A stretch of 64,000 nt of DNA from Allorhodopirellula heiligendammensis (GTDB lineage Bacteria; Planctomycetota; Planctomycetia; Pirellulales; Pirellulaceae): assembly GCF_007860105.1 (NCBI RefSeq), contig NZ_SJPU01000001.1, forward strand, positions 2,253,700 to 2,317,699, given 5' to 3'. Positions 1 to 7,429 of the stretch are shown piece by piece. Both the position numbers and the translations under genes were made by a program. Under the pieces are notes generated by a model. That model worked only from the letters and a program-made list of their open reading frames with translations. It was not told the origin of the DNA and did no database searches. Within the stretch, counting starts at the first letter, position 1. Each line of letters begins with the position of its first letter.

Positions 1-1029
1 CCGATCGGATTGAAGCAGACCGTCATTGTCGCCACTTTGCCACGTCTGCAGTGCCGCGATTGCGGGGTCGTTCGTCAGATCAAGGTCGGCTTTGCCGATG
101 CTCGTCGAAGCTACACCAAGGACTGGGCCAACTATGCATTGCAGCTCACTCGCAGCATGACAATCAAAGACGTTGCCGATCTTCTCGGTGTCACATGGGA
201 TGTGATCAAGGAAATCAAGAAAGACGATCTCAGGCGACGATTCGCCAATCCTTCCCTGAAAGATGTTCGCCGAATTGCGATCGACGAGATCTGCATCGGC
301 AAAGGGCATCGCTACGTGACACTGGTAATGAACTTGGATAGTGGAGCGATTATCTTCGTGGGAGACGGGAAATCGGCTGAATCGCTGGTTCCCTTTTGGA
401 AACGCTTGGGGCGTCGGCGGCATCGAATCGAAGCGGTTGCAATGGACATGTCCTCGGCCTACATCTCCGCGGTGCGAGGCAACCTCCCCAAGGCCGACAT
501 CGTCTTTGACCGCTTTCATGTGGTGAAGTTGATGAACGAGAAGCTGACCACGCTGCGTCGACAATTGTACCAAGAGGCGACGGCCGACGAGAAATCGGTG
601 CTCAAGGGGAGCCGCTGGTTGCTGCTGAAGAACCCCGAGAATCTAAGCGAGGATCGGGACGAAGAGGCTCACTTGGCTGCGGCGCTGAAGCTCAATGAAC
701 CGCTGGCCACGGGATACTATCTCAAAGAGGAGTTGCGATTGTTTTGGGGGCACACCTTTCGATGGCCTGCGCAGTTGTTCTTGCGGTCATGGTGCAGGCG
801 AGCGACCGCGACGGGACTCTCACCATTGAAGACGATGGCCAAAACCCTGACGCGGCTTGAGGAAGGGCTATTGAGTTATTTCAAACACCGGATTTCTTCT
901 GGACCGATGGAGGGCACCAATAACAAAATCAAGACGCTCCAACGACAATCCTACGGCATTCGTGATCGCGAATACTTCGAACTACTGCTTTATTCGCTCC
1001 ATCAGAAAAAGTACGCTTTAGTCGGATGA
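1..1029 (+). CDS. ISL3-family transposase, 5' end cut by window edge
   Basis: DDE transposase of the ISL3 family, which moves an insertion sequence by cut-and-paste. The frame is open from the first base, so the true start lies upstream; the first possible start in the window is a TTG at 10. Counting from that TTG, a CxxC pair (C15, C18) is the end of the usual N-terminal zinc finger, a helix-turn-helix follows (about 45-80), and the catalytic triad reads D92 (AIDEICIGKGH), D146 (AMDMSSAY) and E301 (MEGTNNKIK). The C-terminal NNKIKTLQRQSYGIRD block is typical of the family. No frameshift is visible in the part present, so the protein may be active. The gene stops at 1029 and recognisable remains of a different transposase begin almost at once, leaving no room for a normal right end or inverted repeat. 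Confidence 0.93.
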   Translation, partial: PIGLKQTVIVATLPRLQCRDCGVVRQIKVGFADARRSYTKDWANYALQLTRSMTIKDVADLLGVTWDVIKEIKKDDLRRRFANPSLKDVRRIAIDEICIGKGHRYVTLVMNLDSGAIIFVGDGKSAESLVPFWKRLGRRRHRIEAVAMDMSSAYISAVRGNLPKADIVFDRFHVVKLMNEKLTTLRRQLYQEATADEKSVLKGSRWLLLKNPENLSEDRDEEAHLAAALKLNEPLATGYYLKEELRLFWGHTFRWPAQLFLRSWCRRATATGLSPLKTMAKTLTRLEEGLLSYFKHRISSGPMEGTNNKIKTLQRQSYGIRDREYFELLLYSLHQKKYALVG

Positions 1030-1030
1030 G

Positions 1031-1713
1031 CCCGAGAATATTGCTCGACGTAGCAACGCCGAGGATTCAGTTACCGGCCACTACTGGGAAGGTGTTTCCA
1101 TACACAAATTTTGCTCGACGAATCCCGTTTGCGCGTCCGTGCGGCGTATGTGGACCTCAATCCAATCCGGGCTGCATTGGCGGAAACACCGGAGACCAGC
1201 GACTACACCGGAGCGGAGGATCGGATTGACGATCTCAGCGAGCGGGAGGATCGCAGTCGACCGAGTACCCACGATTGGGAGCGGAGTCGTCGGCGACGGC
1301 GTAGCGGATGGATGAGTCGGATCGAAATTGACGAGCGGTCTGGTGAAGTCGGCCCCGCAGTGGAATCGTCTGGACGTCGGTCCAGCAGCAAGGGCTATCT
1401 GCCGGTATCGATGGCGAAGTAGCTGGAACTACTTGGTTGGACGGGGCGTCAGTTGCGAGCCGATTAGATCGACAGTATTTCGATACACCTGCAACCGATT
1501 TTGCAGCGGATAGGATTGGACACGCACGGTTGGTGCGATGTGGTGCGGAAGTATGGTCGCATTTTCACGCGGGCGGCGAGCACGCCCGAGAGTCTCGTGG
1601 GGGAAGCGTGCCGTCGCGGTTTGGGCTGGCTATGCGCCCGCGAAAACCCGCGGGGCCTCTCGTCGGTTAAATCGTGGAACAATCGCATTTCTTTCGAGGT
1701 TGGTTCGGCATGA
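1031..1713 (+). pseudogene. Decayed REP-associated (Y1/IS200-like) transposase remnant
   Basis: Remains of a planctomycete REP-associated tyrosine transposase. In one frame from about 1034 there is a stretch with IARRSNAED and TGHYWEG. A frameshift near 1093 moves the similarity to the next frame, which reads QILLDESRL, AAYVDLNPIRAALAETPE and on to GYLPVSMAK. That frame is broken by two amber codons, TAG at 1420-1422 and TAG at 1465-1467, with LELLGWTGRQLRAD between them. Similarity then continues in the same frame (WCDVVRKYGRIFTRAASTPESL) to about 1680. The N-terminal half with the catalytic tyrosine and HUH motif is missing. Family assignment rests on recognised motifs, not on a search. It is certainly dead: N-terminal loss, one frameshift and two stops. 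Confidence 0.72.
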
Positions 1714-1841
1714 CTGCGGCGCGGTCAGCCACTGCTGCTCAAGCCAGGCGAGCCGAAGAGCCGATTTCGCCGGTGGACGCCCCATTTTCACAGTAAAACT
1801 AGTCGTAGGCTTTGCGCTGACGCACTTAGAAGTTTGGGTGG

Positions 1842-1881
1842 CCCCTTCTTCCCTCCCCTTCTTCCCCCATTCTTCCTCCCC
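1842..1881 (+). repeat. 40-base polypyrimidine tract
   Basis: Seen directly: all C or T except one A at 1869. Low-complexity sequence in the gap between the transposon remnant and dnaE2. No function can be assigned. Confidence 0.8.
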
Positions 1882-2074
1882 GCACGTTGTCATCGAACAG
1901 CGGCGGTTTGGGGGGCGACGTTTTTTTGGGCACAGGCTTCGGCGACATGGTCAGCGCAGTGCGTTCCCAGGCGGGTCTGGGAACGAGTTATCAATGCTTC
2001 CCAGCGCTATCTCGCGGGACTACGCTGGTAATTTCATATCGGACCGGCGACTGATGTTCCTAGCAGAGGGCTGT

Positions 2075-2090
2075 CGTCCTTAGCGGGACG
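2075..2090 (+). promoter_or_regulatory. Short inverted repeat 13 bases before dnaE2
   Basis: CGTCC, six-base spacer, GGACG. It lies where an operator or hairpin could act on dnaE2, a gene that is DNA-damage (LexA) controlled in many bacteria. It does not match the LexA boxes I know from E. coli, Bacillus or alphaproteobacteria, so a regulatory role is only a guess. Confidence 0.25.
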
Positions 2091-2102
2091 GTCAACATTT
2101 TC

Positions 2103-5100
2103 ATGCAATATGTCGAACTCCATTGCCGTAGCAATTTTTCGTTTCTCGAGGCCGCCTCGCACCCCGATGAATTGGTGCAGCGCGCCGCCGAGCTTGGCTA
2201 TGCGGGTCTCGCGTTGACGGACCGCGAGTCCATTGCGGGTGTGGTGCGCGGGCACGCTCCGGCCAAAGAACTCGGACTGCAGTACATCGTTGGGACCGAG
2301 GTGCATCCCATCGATGCACCCGCGATGGTGCTGTGGCCAACCGATCGGGCGGCATATGGGCGTATGTGCCGATTGCTCTCGCTAGGACGCATGCGGTGCG
2401 AGAAGGGACGCTGCGAACTTGGCTTCCACGACATCGCTGCATTCTCCGAGGGCATCTTGGCGGGCGTGATAGTGGACTCCAGCAGCGATGAGGTCGCGCT
2501 GAATCACTCACGATCCTTTCTAAGAGGGCCGTTTCGGGATGTGTTCGACGATGGCGGATACATGCTGGCGTCGTTCCATCGAGGTGTTGACGATGCTGGC
2601 AAAGCCGCTTGGCTGCGTGATCTCTCGCTGGCGTGCGACGTGCCGCTGCTGGCCAGTGGTGATGTGCGTTATCACACGGCCCAGCGGATGTTGCTGCACG
2701 ACTGTCTCACCGCGATCGCCAACCACAGCACCATCGATGATATCTCGGCCGAGCGGCTGCGTAACAGCCAACATCACCTCCGCACCTTGGACGAAATCAG
2801 CGAGCTGTATCGCGACGTTCCCGACGCGATCGCGCGAACGGTTGAGGTCGCCTCACGCTGCAATTTCAGTCTCGATGAGCTTCGCTACGAGTATCCCGTC
2901 GAGCTTGCCCCGCCTGGCAAAACGCCGATCGAGCACCTCAAACGTTTGGCCTGGGAAGGAGCTCAACAGCGCTGGCCCGAGGGCGTGGCTCCGCGTGTGA
3001 TCGAGATGCTGCGTCATGAATTCGCATTGATCGAGGAGCTGCATTACGAGGCATACTTTCTGACGGTATGGGATCTGGTTCGATTTGCTCGCTCGCAAAA
3101 GATTTTGTGCCAGGGCCGGGGCTCAGCGGCCAATTCCGCGGTCTGTTATTGCTTGGGGGTGACCTCTGTCGATCCCACCCAAACCGACCTGCTGTTTGAA
3201 CGTTTCATTAGCCGAGAGCGCAACGAGGCTCCCGACATTGATGTCGATTTTGAGCACCAGCGGCGCGAAGAGGTGCTGCAGTATCTATACGATAAGTATG
3301 GCCGTGATCGAGCCGGCCTGACGGCCACAGTGACGACCTATCGCTCCAAGAGTGCGATTCGGGAAGTCGGAAAATCACTCGGGATTTCGCCGGACCTGAT
3401 CGACGCCGTCGCCAAACTGGCAGGCAGCTATAGCACGGAGCCCGAACTGCCGCAACGCTGCCGAGATGCGGGATTGGATCCCGACACACCGCTGGGCAAA
3501 CGTTTTTTGTATCTCACCCAGACGCTCGTTGGGTTCCCGCGACATTTGTCTCAGCACGTTGGTGGGATGGTGATGACGGCAGGGAATCTGTGTGAACTTT
3601 GTGTTGTCGAGAATGCTGCGATGCCAGGCCGGACGGTCATTCAGTGGAACAAGGACGACCTCGACGAGCTCGGCATTCTAAAAGTCGATGTGCTGGCGTT
3701 GGGGATGCTATCGGCGATTCGCCGATGCTTTGAATTGGTCCAAGAGCACCACGGTCGCAACCTAACCCTCTCGACGATCCCTGCCGACGATGCAGCGACC
3801 TACGACATGATTTGTGCCGCAGACACGATGGGGGTGTTCCAGATTGAGAGCCGGGCGCAGATGAGCATGCTGCCTCGACTCCGCCCACGCTGTTTTTACG
3901 ACTTGGTCATCGAAGTTGCGATCGTTCGCCCGGGCCCCATTCAAGGCAACATGGTGCACCCATTCCTCGCCGCCCGAGAGAACCCGGATGCGGCGGTCTA
4001 CCCTAACGACGCGGTGCGGCGGGTACTCGAGAAAACGCTGGGCGTACCTATTTTTCAAGAGCAGGCAATGCGGCTGGCCGTGGTGGCCGCGGGCTTCACG
4101 CCCGGCGAAGCCGATCAGCTTCGCCGCGCCATGGCGGCCTGGCGACGCCCAGGAGTGATCGACCGTTTTCGCGTGAAGTTACTTGAGGGAATGGCCGCCA
4201 ATGGGTTGAGCGAAGACTTTGCGAAGCAGGTGTTCCATCAAATTCAAGGTTTTGGTGAGTATGGGTTCCCAGAATCGCACGCGGCCAGTTTCGCACTTCT
4301 GGTTTACGCGTCCTGTTATTTAAAATGTCATTTTCCAGCCGCATTCTGTGCGGCATTGCTCGATAGTCAGCCGATGGGGTTTTACGCTCCAGCGCAGCTC
4401 ATTTCCGATGCGCAGAAACATGGAGTTTTCGTCCACGGCGTGGACGTCAATCACAGTGATGTCCGTACGCGTTTGGTCGCAGACGCGGCCCGATCGGGGC
4501 CAGCGATTCGCCTGGGATTGCAGATGATTCGAGGGCTCGCCTCGGCCGCAGCGGAGCGGATTTGCCACGCCCGTGAGTCTGGAGGGGCATTCACGGACCT
4601 AAACGACCTGACCCGCCGGGCGGACCTGCCACGGGGTGTCATCGCGACACTCGCCGATGCCGACGCACTGGCGTCCATCTCTGCCGACCGTCGGGCGGCG
4701 GTCTGGCAGTCTCTGGCGACGGACAATGCGTCGACGTCGATGCCGCTGCTGGCGTCCCTGGAACCGGACTGCAGCGTTCCCGCAGAGCTGATGTCCATGT
4801 CTCCAGTCGAAGAAGTCCACCGAGATTACGAGACGACGGGATTGAGTTTGAAAGCTCATCCGGTATCGTTTCTCCGCAGCCAGTTGGCGGAACTGGGCTG
4901 CCGTGCCGCGGGCGAGCTGCCGTCGCTGCGTGATGGACGGCATGTTCGCGTGGCAGGAATCGTACTGATGCGACAGCGTCCTGCAACCGCCAAAGGAATT
5001 ACATTCGTAACGATCGAAGACGAAACAGGAGCCATGAATTTAGTGATGTTCGCCGCGGTGTGGAAACGTTTTTTTAAGGTCGCACGTGCCAGCAATGCAT

Positions 5101-5219
5101 GGATCGTCGATGGCAAGCTGGAGAACCGCCAAGGCGTGATCCATGTGATTGTCGGTCGCGTCGACGACATGAGTGACATGATGAATAACCTGCCGACCAC
5201 CACCAGGGATTTCCGCTAG
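2103..5219 (+). CDS. dnaE2: Error-prone DNA polymerase III alpha subunit DnaE2 (ImuC)
   Basis: C-family DNA polymerase used for damage-induced mutagenic translesion synthesis. At 1038 residues it has the usual DnaE2 length. It opens with the PHP domain in the DnaE2 form (YVELHCRSNFSFLEAASHP). The polymerase palm carries PDIDVDF at 377-383 (D378, D380) and the third metal ligand D529 in LKVDVLALG. GFPESHAASFALLVYASCYLK, typical of the family, follows in the fingers/beta-binding part, and the C-terminal OB fold (VRVAGIVLMRQRP, about 940) is intact. In most bacteria it works with ImuA and ImuB, encoded just upstream; neither is in this window, and transposon debris sits there instead. The next gene starts 2 bases after the stop, so the two are probably translated from one message. 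Confidence 0.96.
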   Translation: MQYVELHCRSNFSFLEAASHPDELVQRAAELGYAGLALTDRESIAGVVRGHAPAKELGLQYIVGTEVHPIDAPAMVLWPTDRAAYGRMCRLLSLGRMRCEKGRCELGFHDIAAFSEGILAGVIVDSSSDEVALNHSRSFLRGPFRDVFDDGGYMLASFHRGVDDAGKAAWLRDLSLACDVPLLASGDVRYHTAQRMLLHDCLTAIANHSTIDDISAERLRNSQHHLRTLDEISELYRDVPDAIARTVEVASRCNFSLDELRYEYPVELAPPGKTPIEHLKRLAWEGAQQRWPEGVAPRVIEMLRHEFALIEELHYEAYFLTVWDLVRFARSQKILCQGRGSAANSAVCYCLGVTSVDPTQTDLLFERFISRERNEAPDIDVDFEHQRREEVLQYLYDKYGRDRAGLTATVTTYRSKSAIREVGKSLGISPDLIDAVAKLAGSYSTEPELPQRCRDAGLDPDTPLGKRFLYLTQTLVGFPRHLSQHVGGMVMTAGNLCELCVVENAAMPGRTVIQWNKDDLDELGILKVDVLALGMLSAIRRCFELVQEHHGRNLTLSTIPADDAATYDMICAADTMGVFQIESRAQMSMLPRLRPRCFYDLVIEVAIVRPGPIQGNMVHPFLAARENPDAAVYPNDAVRRVLEKTLGVPIFQEQAMRLAVVAAGFTPGEADQLRRAMAAWRRPGVIDRFRVKLLEGMAANGLSEDFAKQVFHQIQGFGEYGFPESHAASFALLVYASCYLKCHFPAAFCAALLDSQPMGFYAPAQLISDAQKHGVFVHGVDVNHSDVRTRLVADAARSGPAIRLGLQMIRGLASAAAERICHARESGGAFTDLNDLTRRADLPRGVIATLADADALASISADRRAAVWQSLATDNASTSMPLLASLEPDCSVPAELMSMSPVEEVHRDYETTGLSLKAHPVSFLRSQLAELGCRAAGELPSLRDGRHVRVAGIVLMRQRPATAKGITFVTIEDETGAMNLVMFAAVWKRFFKVARASNAWIVDGKLENRQGVIHVIVGRVDDMSDMMNNLPTTTRDFR

Positions 5220-5221
5220 CC

Positions 5222-5950
5222 ATGCCAACGAGACTGCTCAATCGCTTTGGCTATCGGATTGTCCGTGAGGTTGTCTCACCGGCAGATTGCGAGCACCTGG
5301 GCGACGCAATCACCAAATTACTAAGCGCAGACGCCGTCAGCCGAATCGAAAACCGACAGGGAGACATTGTCGGCGGTCGCAACTTGATCGAATACGACTG
5401 GTTGTGGGAACCCTGGATTCGCAATATCCAGATTGCCCGCATGATTCGAGACTACGCGAGTCCCAAGGCATGCGTGGTGAGAGTGCTGTATTTCGATAAA
5501 CCGCCCGGCCAGGGCTGGGCGTTGTCGCTGCATCGCGATCGCACGATTGCGGTGCGTGAGCATCACTTGCTCCCCGCGCCGTTCGCCAAACCGACCTGTA
5601 AAGCTGGTGTCCCCCATGTCGAGGCAACCGATGAAGTCATGTCGCAGATGCTGACATTGCGGCTGCACTTGGATCCAATGCGGGCGGATAACGGTCCACT
5701 GTATATCGTGCCGCGATCACATCTCCCACCCCAAAACGGTGGCATCGAGCCAGCCGCAACCGAGGGGATCCAGACGATCTACTGCCGCGCAGGTGATGTA
5801 TTCGCGATGCGTCCGCTGCTCAGCCATGGTTCCCATGCCACGGATCCCAATACGGAATTTCGCCGCCGCGTGCTACATGTGGAGATTGCCCCCCGGGACC
5901 TTCTGCCGGCGCCCTACCAATGGCACACGGCCAAGCTGCTATCATTGTAA
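5222..5950 (+). CDS. Phytanoyl-CoA dioxygenase (PhyH)-like Fe(II)/2-oxoglutarate oxygenase
   Basis: Probably a non-haem iron, 2-oxoglutarate-dependent oxygenase of the PhyH group, acting on an unknown small molecule in the cytoplasm. The iron facial triad can be placed at H104 and D106 (SLHRDRT) and a distal histidine at H202 or H205 (LLSHGSH). Arginines at 214-216 could bind 2-oxoglutarate. NGPLYIVPRSH is the usual PhyH strand before the distal motif. Its 242 residues are short but complete for the family. The ATG lies two bases after the dnaE2 stop, which implies co-transcription and probably translational coupling; a DNA-repair role would be guilt by association only, since DNA-alkylation dioxygenases (AlkB) belong to a different subfamily. 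Confidence 0.78.
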   Translation: MPTRLLNRFGYRIVREVVSPADCEHLGDAITKLLSADAVSRIENRQGDIVGGRNLIEYDWLWEPWIRNIQIARMIRDYASPKACVVRVLYFDKPPGQGWALSLHRDRTIAVREHHLLPAPFAKPTCKAGVPHVEATDEVMSQMLTLRLHLDPMRADNGPLYIVPRSHLPPQNGGIEPAATEGIQTIYCRAGDVFAMRPLLSHGSHATDPNTEFRRRVLHVEIAPRDLLPAPYQWHTAKLLSL

Positions 5951-6149
5951 TAGCGTCGCGACGCTGATTGAAAACCCAATACACTTTTGGGGCGTAGGTT
6001 CTCAAAGCGATCCGAACCGCCGGGGGAAGACCTCCGTAGAGCCAGGATATCACCGTGTTGCTGGGCACTCCTGGCCGAACGTGAACGCCTGACGCCACCG
6101 GCTCGGTGAGCCCGCGACTTCGATCCCCTCTTTCCAGGTTGACTTGCTG

Positions 6150-7415
6150 ATGCAAGAAGATTTACTCGGCTACCTGCTCGGTGCTCTCGAGCCTGACGAA
6201 ATGCGTCGAGTTGAGCAATGGCTGCGCGAGGACGCCGAGGCCCGGCGGGAATTGGCTGAATTGGAGCGTGTGCTCAAGCGTCTCGAGGAAGCAGATGGTT
6301 TCGTTGAGGAACAGGCTCCGAGCCCTGCCGATCTAACCCCACCCGCGGATCTGGTTTCACGAACGTTGGCGAACCTGCCTCCGTTGCCCCCCTTCAACCC
6401 CAGTGCTAACCCTGAGAAGGCAGAGCAGAATGAGGCGGATTCTGAAAATGAGGTGAGCGACAGCGATTGGGAGTTGCCGCATGCCTCGGCGCAAGTTTTC
6501 AGTGATCTCTCACTCAGTAGCACTCATGAAGAAAGCGGGGCCCAATCCTGGAATCTGCGTGATTGGGGTGCATCCGTCGTGGCGGCGATCATTCTCTTGG
6601 CGATCGCACTGCCGATGCTCTTCGAAGGTCGATTCGCGGCCCGCAAGATTGCCTGTCAAAATAATCTGCGAGAGCTGGGTGTTGCGATGACGCAGTACGC
6701 CGACCGCAATGCGCAATCACGCCTGCCCTCGGTCGCGCCGACTGGCTACCAAGCATTCGCGGGCATTTACGCTCTGCTACTCCACGAGGCTGGATTGCTC
6801 GATCGTCCCCAACAAACCCTTTGTCCGTCGATCGGCACCCGTAGGTTCGAAGCAGTGAATTGGCCGTTGAGCTTGGCACCACAGGAACCCAGCGTCGCCC
6901 AGCGAGTACCGCCGATGTTCGTGACCTTGGAAACTCTCGACGAAGTCGGCCGGGAATTATCGCTCGCCCGCAGCGGCACCGTTGGTGAGCCCGGTAATCG
7001 ACACCGCTTGAGGCTGGCGATTGATAATCTACATGGGATCCAAATGAAATCTGGTGGACACTATTCTTACACGCTGGGCGTTCGCGATGAGGGACGGTTC
7101 TCGTCGCCTCGATTCGAATCGCGATCTCGGTTTGCGGTGATGAGTGACGCTGTGATCGTACGAACCCATGCTCCCAATCCCACGACGGCCAGTCACGCCT
7201 CGTATCGATTTAACGTAATCAGCCACGGTGGGCGGGGCATCAACCTCCTCTACGAAGATGGCCATGTTGGTTTTATACCCAGTGGTTCGTTGGACCGTAT
7301 TCCCGACAATCCCCTCGTCAACCACGAAGGGCTACTAGAAGCGGGTGTGACGGTCGATGACGCGTCACTGGGGCCGAGTTGGCAGCCACCGTTTATCCAC
7401 GCGAGCCAACGTTAG
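6150..7415 (+). CDS. Anti-sigma-like head fused to membrane segment and DUF1559-like domain
   Basis: A three-part membrane protein. Residues 1-45 (LLGYLLGALEPDEMRRVEQWL) resemble the N-terminal helices of anti-sigma factors. A proline- and acid-rich linker follows. One membrane segment lies near 145-165 (SVVAAIILLAIALPML). The outer part begins ARKIACQNNLRELGVAMTQY, the pattern of planctomycete DUF1559/type IV pilin-like proteins, and ends with GGRGINLLYEDGHVGFI, the matching DUF1559 C-terminal motif. I chose the ATG at 6150 over the TTG two codons earlier. No sigma factor gene is adjacent, so a partner is not identified. Role inferred: sensing at the envelope and holding a sigma factor. It could instead be a structural surface protein whose head only looks anti-sigma-like. 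Confidence 0.65.
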   Translation: MQEDLLGYLLGALEPDEMRRVEQWLREDAEARRELAELERVLKRLEEADGFVEEQAPSPADLTPPADLVSRTLANLPPLPPFNPSANPEKAEQNEADSENEVSDSDWELPHASAQVFSDLSLSSTHEESGAQSWNLRDWGASVVAAIILLAIALPMLFEGRFAARKIACQNNLRELGVAMTQYADRNAQSRLPSVAPTGYQAFAGIYALLLHEAGLLDRPQQTLCPSIGTRRFEAVNWPLSLAPQEPSVAQRVPPMFVTLETLDEVGRELSLARSGTVGEPGNRHRLRLAIDNLHGIQMKSGGHYSYTLGVRDEGRFSSPRFESRSRFAVMSDAVIVRTHAPNPTTASHASYRFNVISHGGRGINLLYEDGHVGFIPSGSLDRIPDNPLVNHEGLLEAGVTVDDASLGPSWQPPFIHASQR

Positions 7416-7429
7416 CCGCGAAACCAAGA

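Larger units (their letters stand above)
1714..2102. other. Intergenic region upstream of dnaE2
   Basis: No convincing gene in these 389 bases. The open frames here are shadows without recognisable protein motifs. The stretch holds a 40-base polypyrimidine tract (1842-1881) and a short dyad just before dnaE2 (2075-2090), and presumably the dnaE2 promoter. Confidence 0.6.

Noticed and set aside
1538-2083. 181-codon plus-strand frame next to the transposase remnant
   Set aside because: Overlaps the remnant in another frame and includes the polypyrimidine tract; not protein-like.
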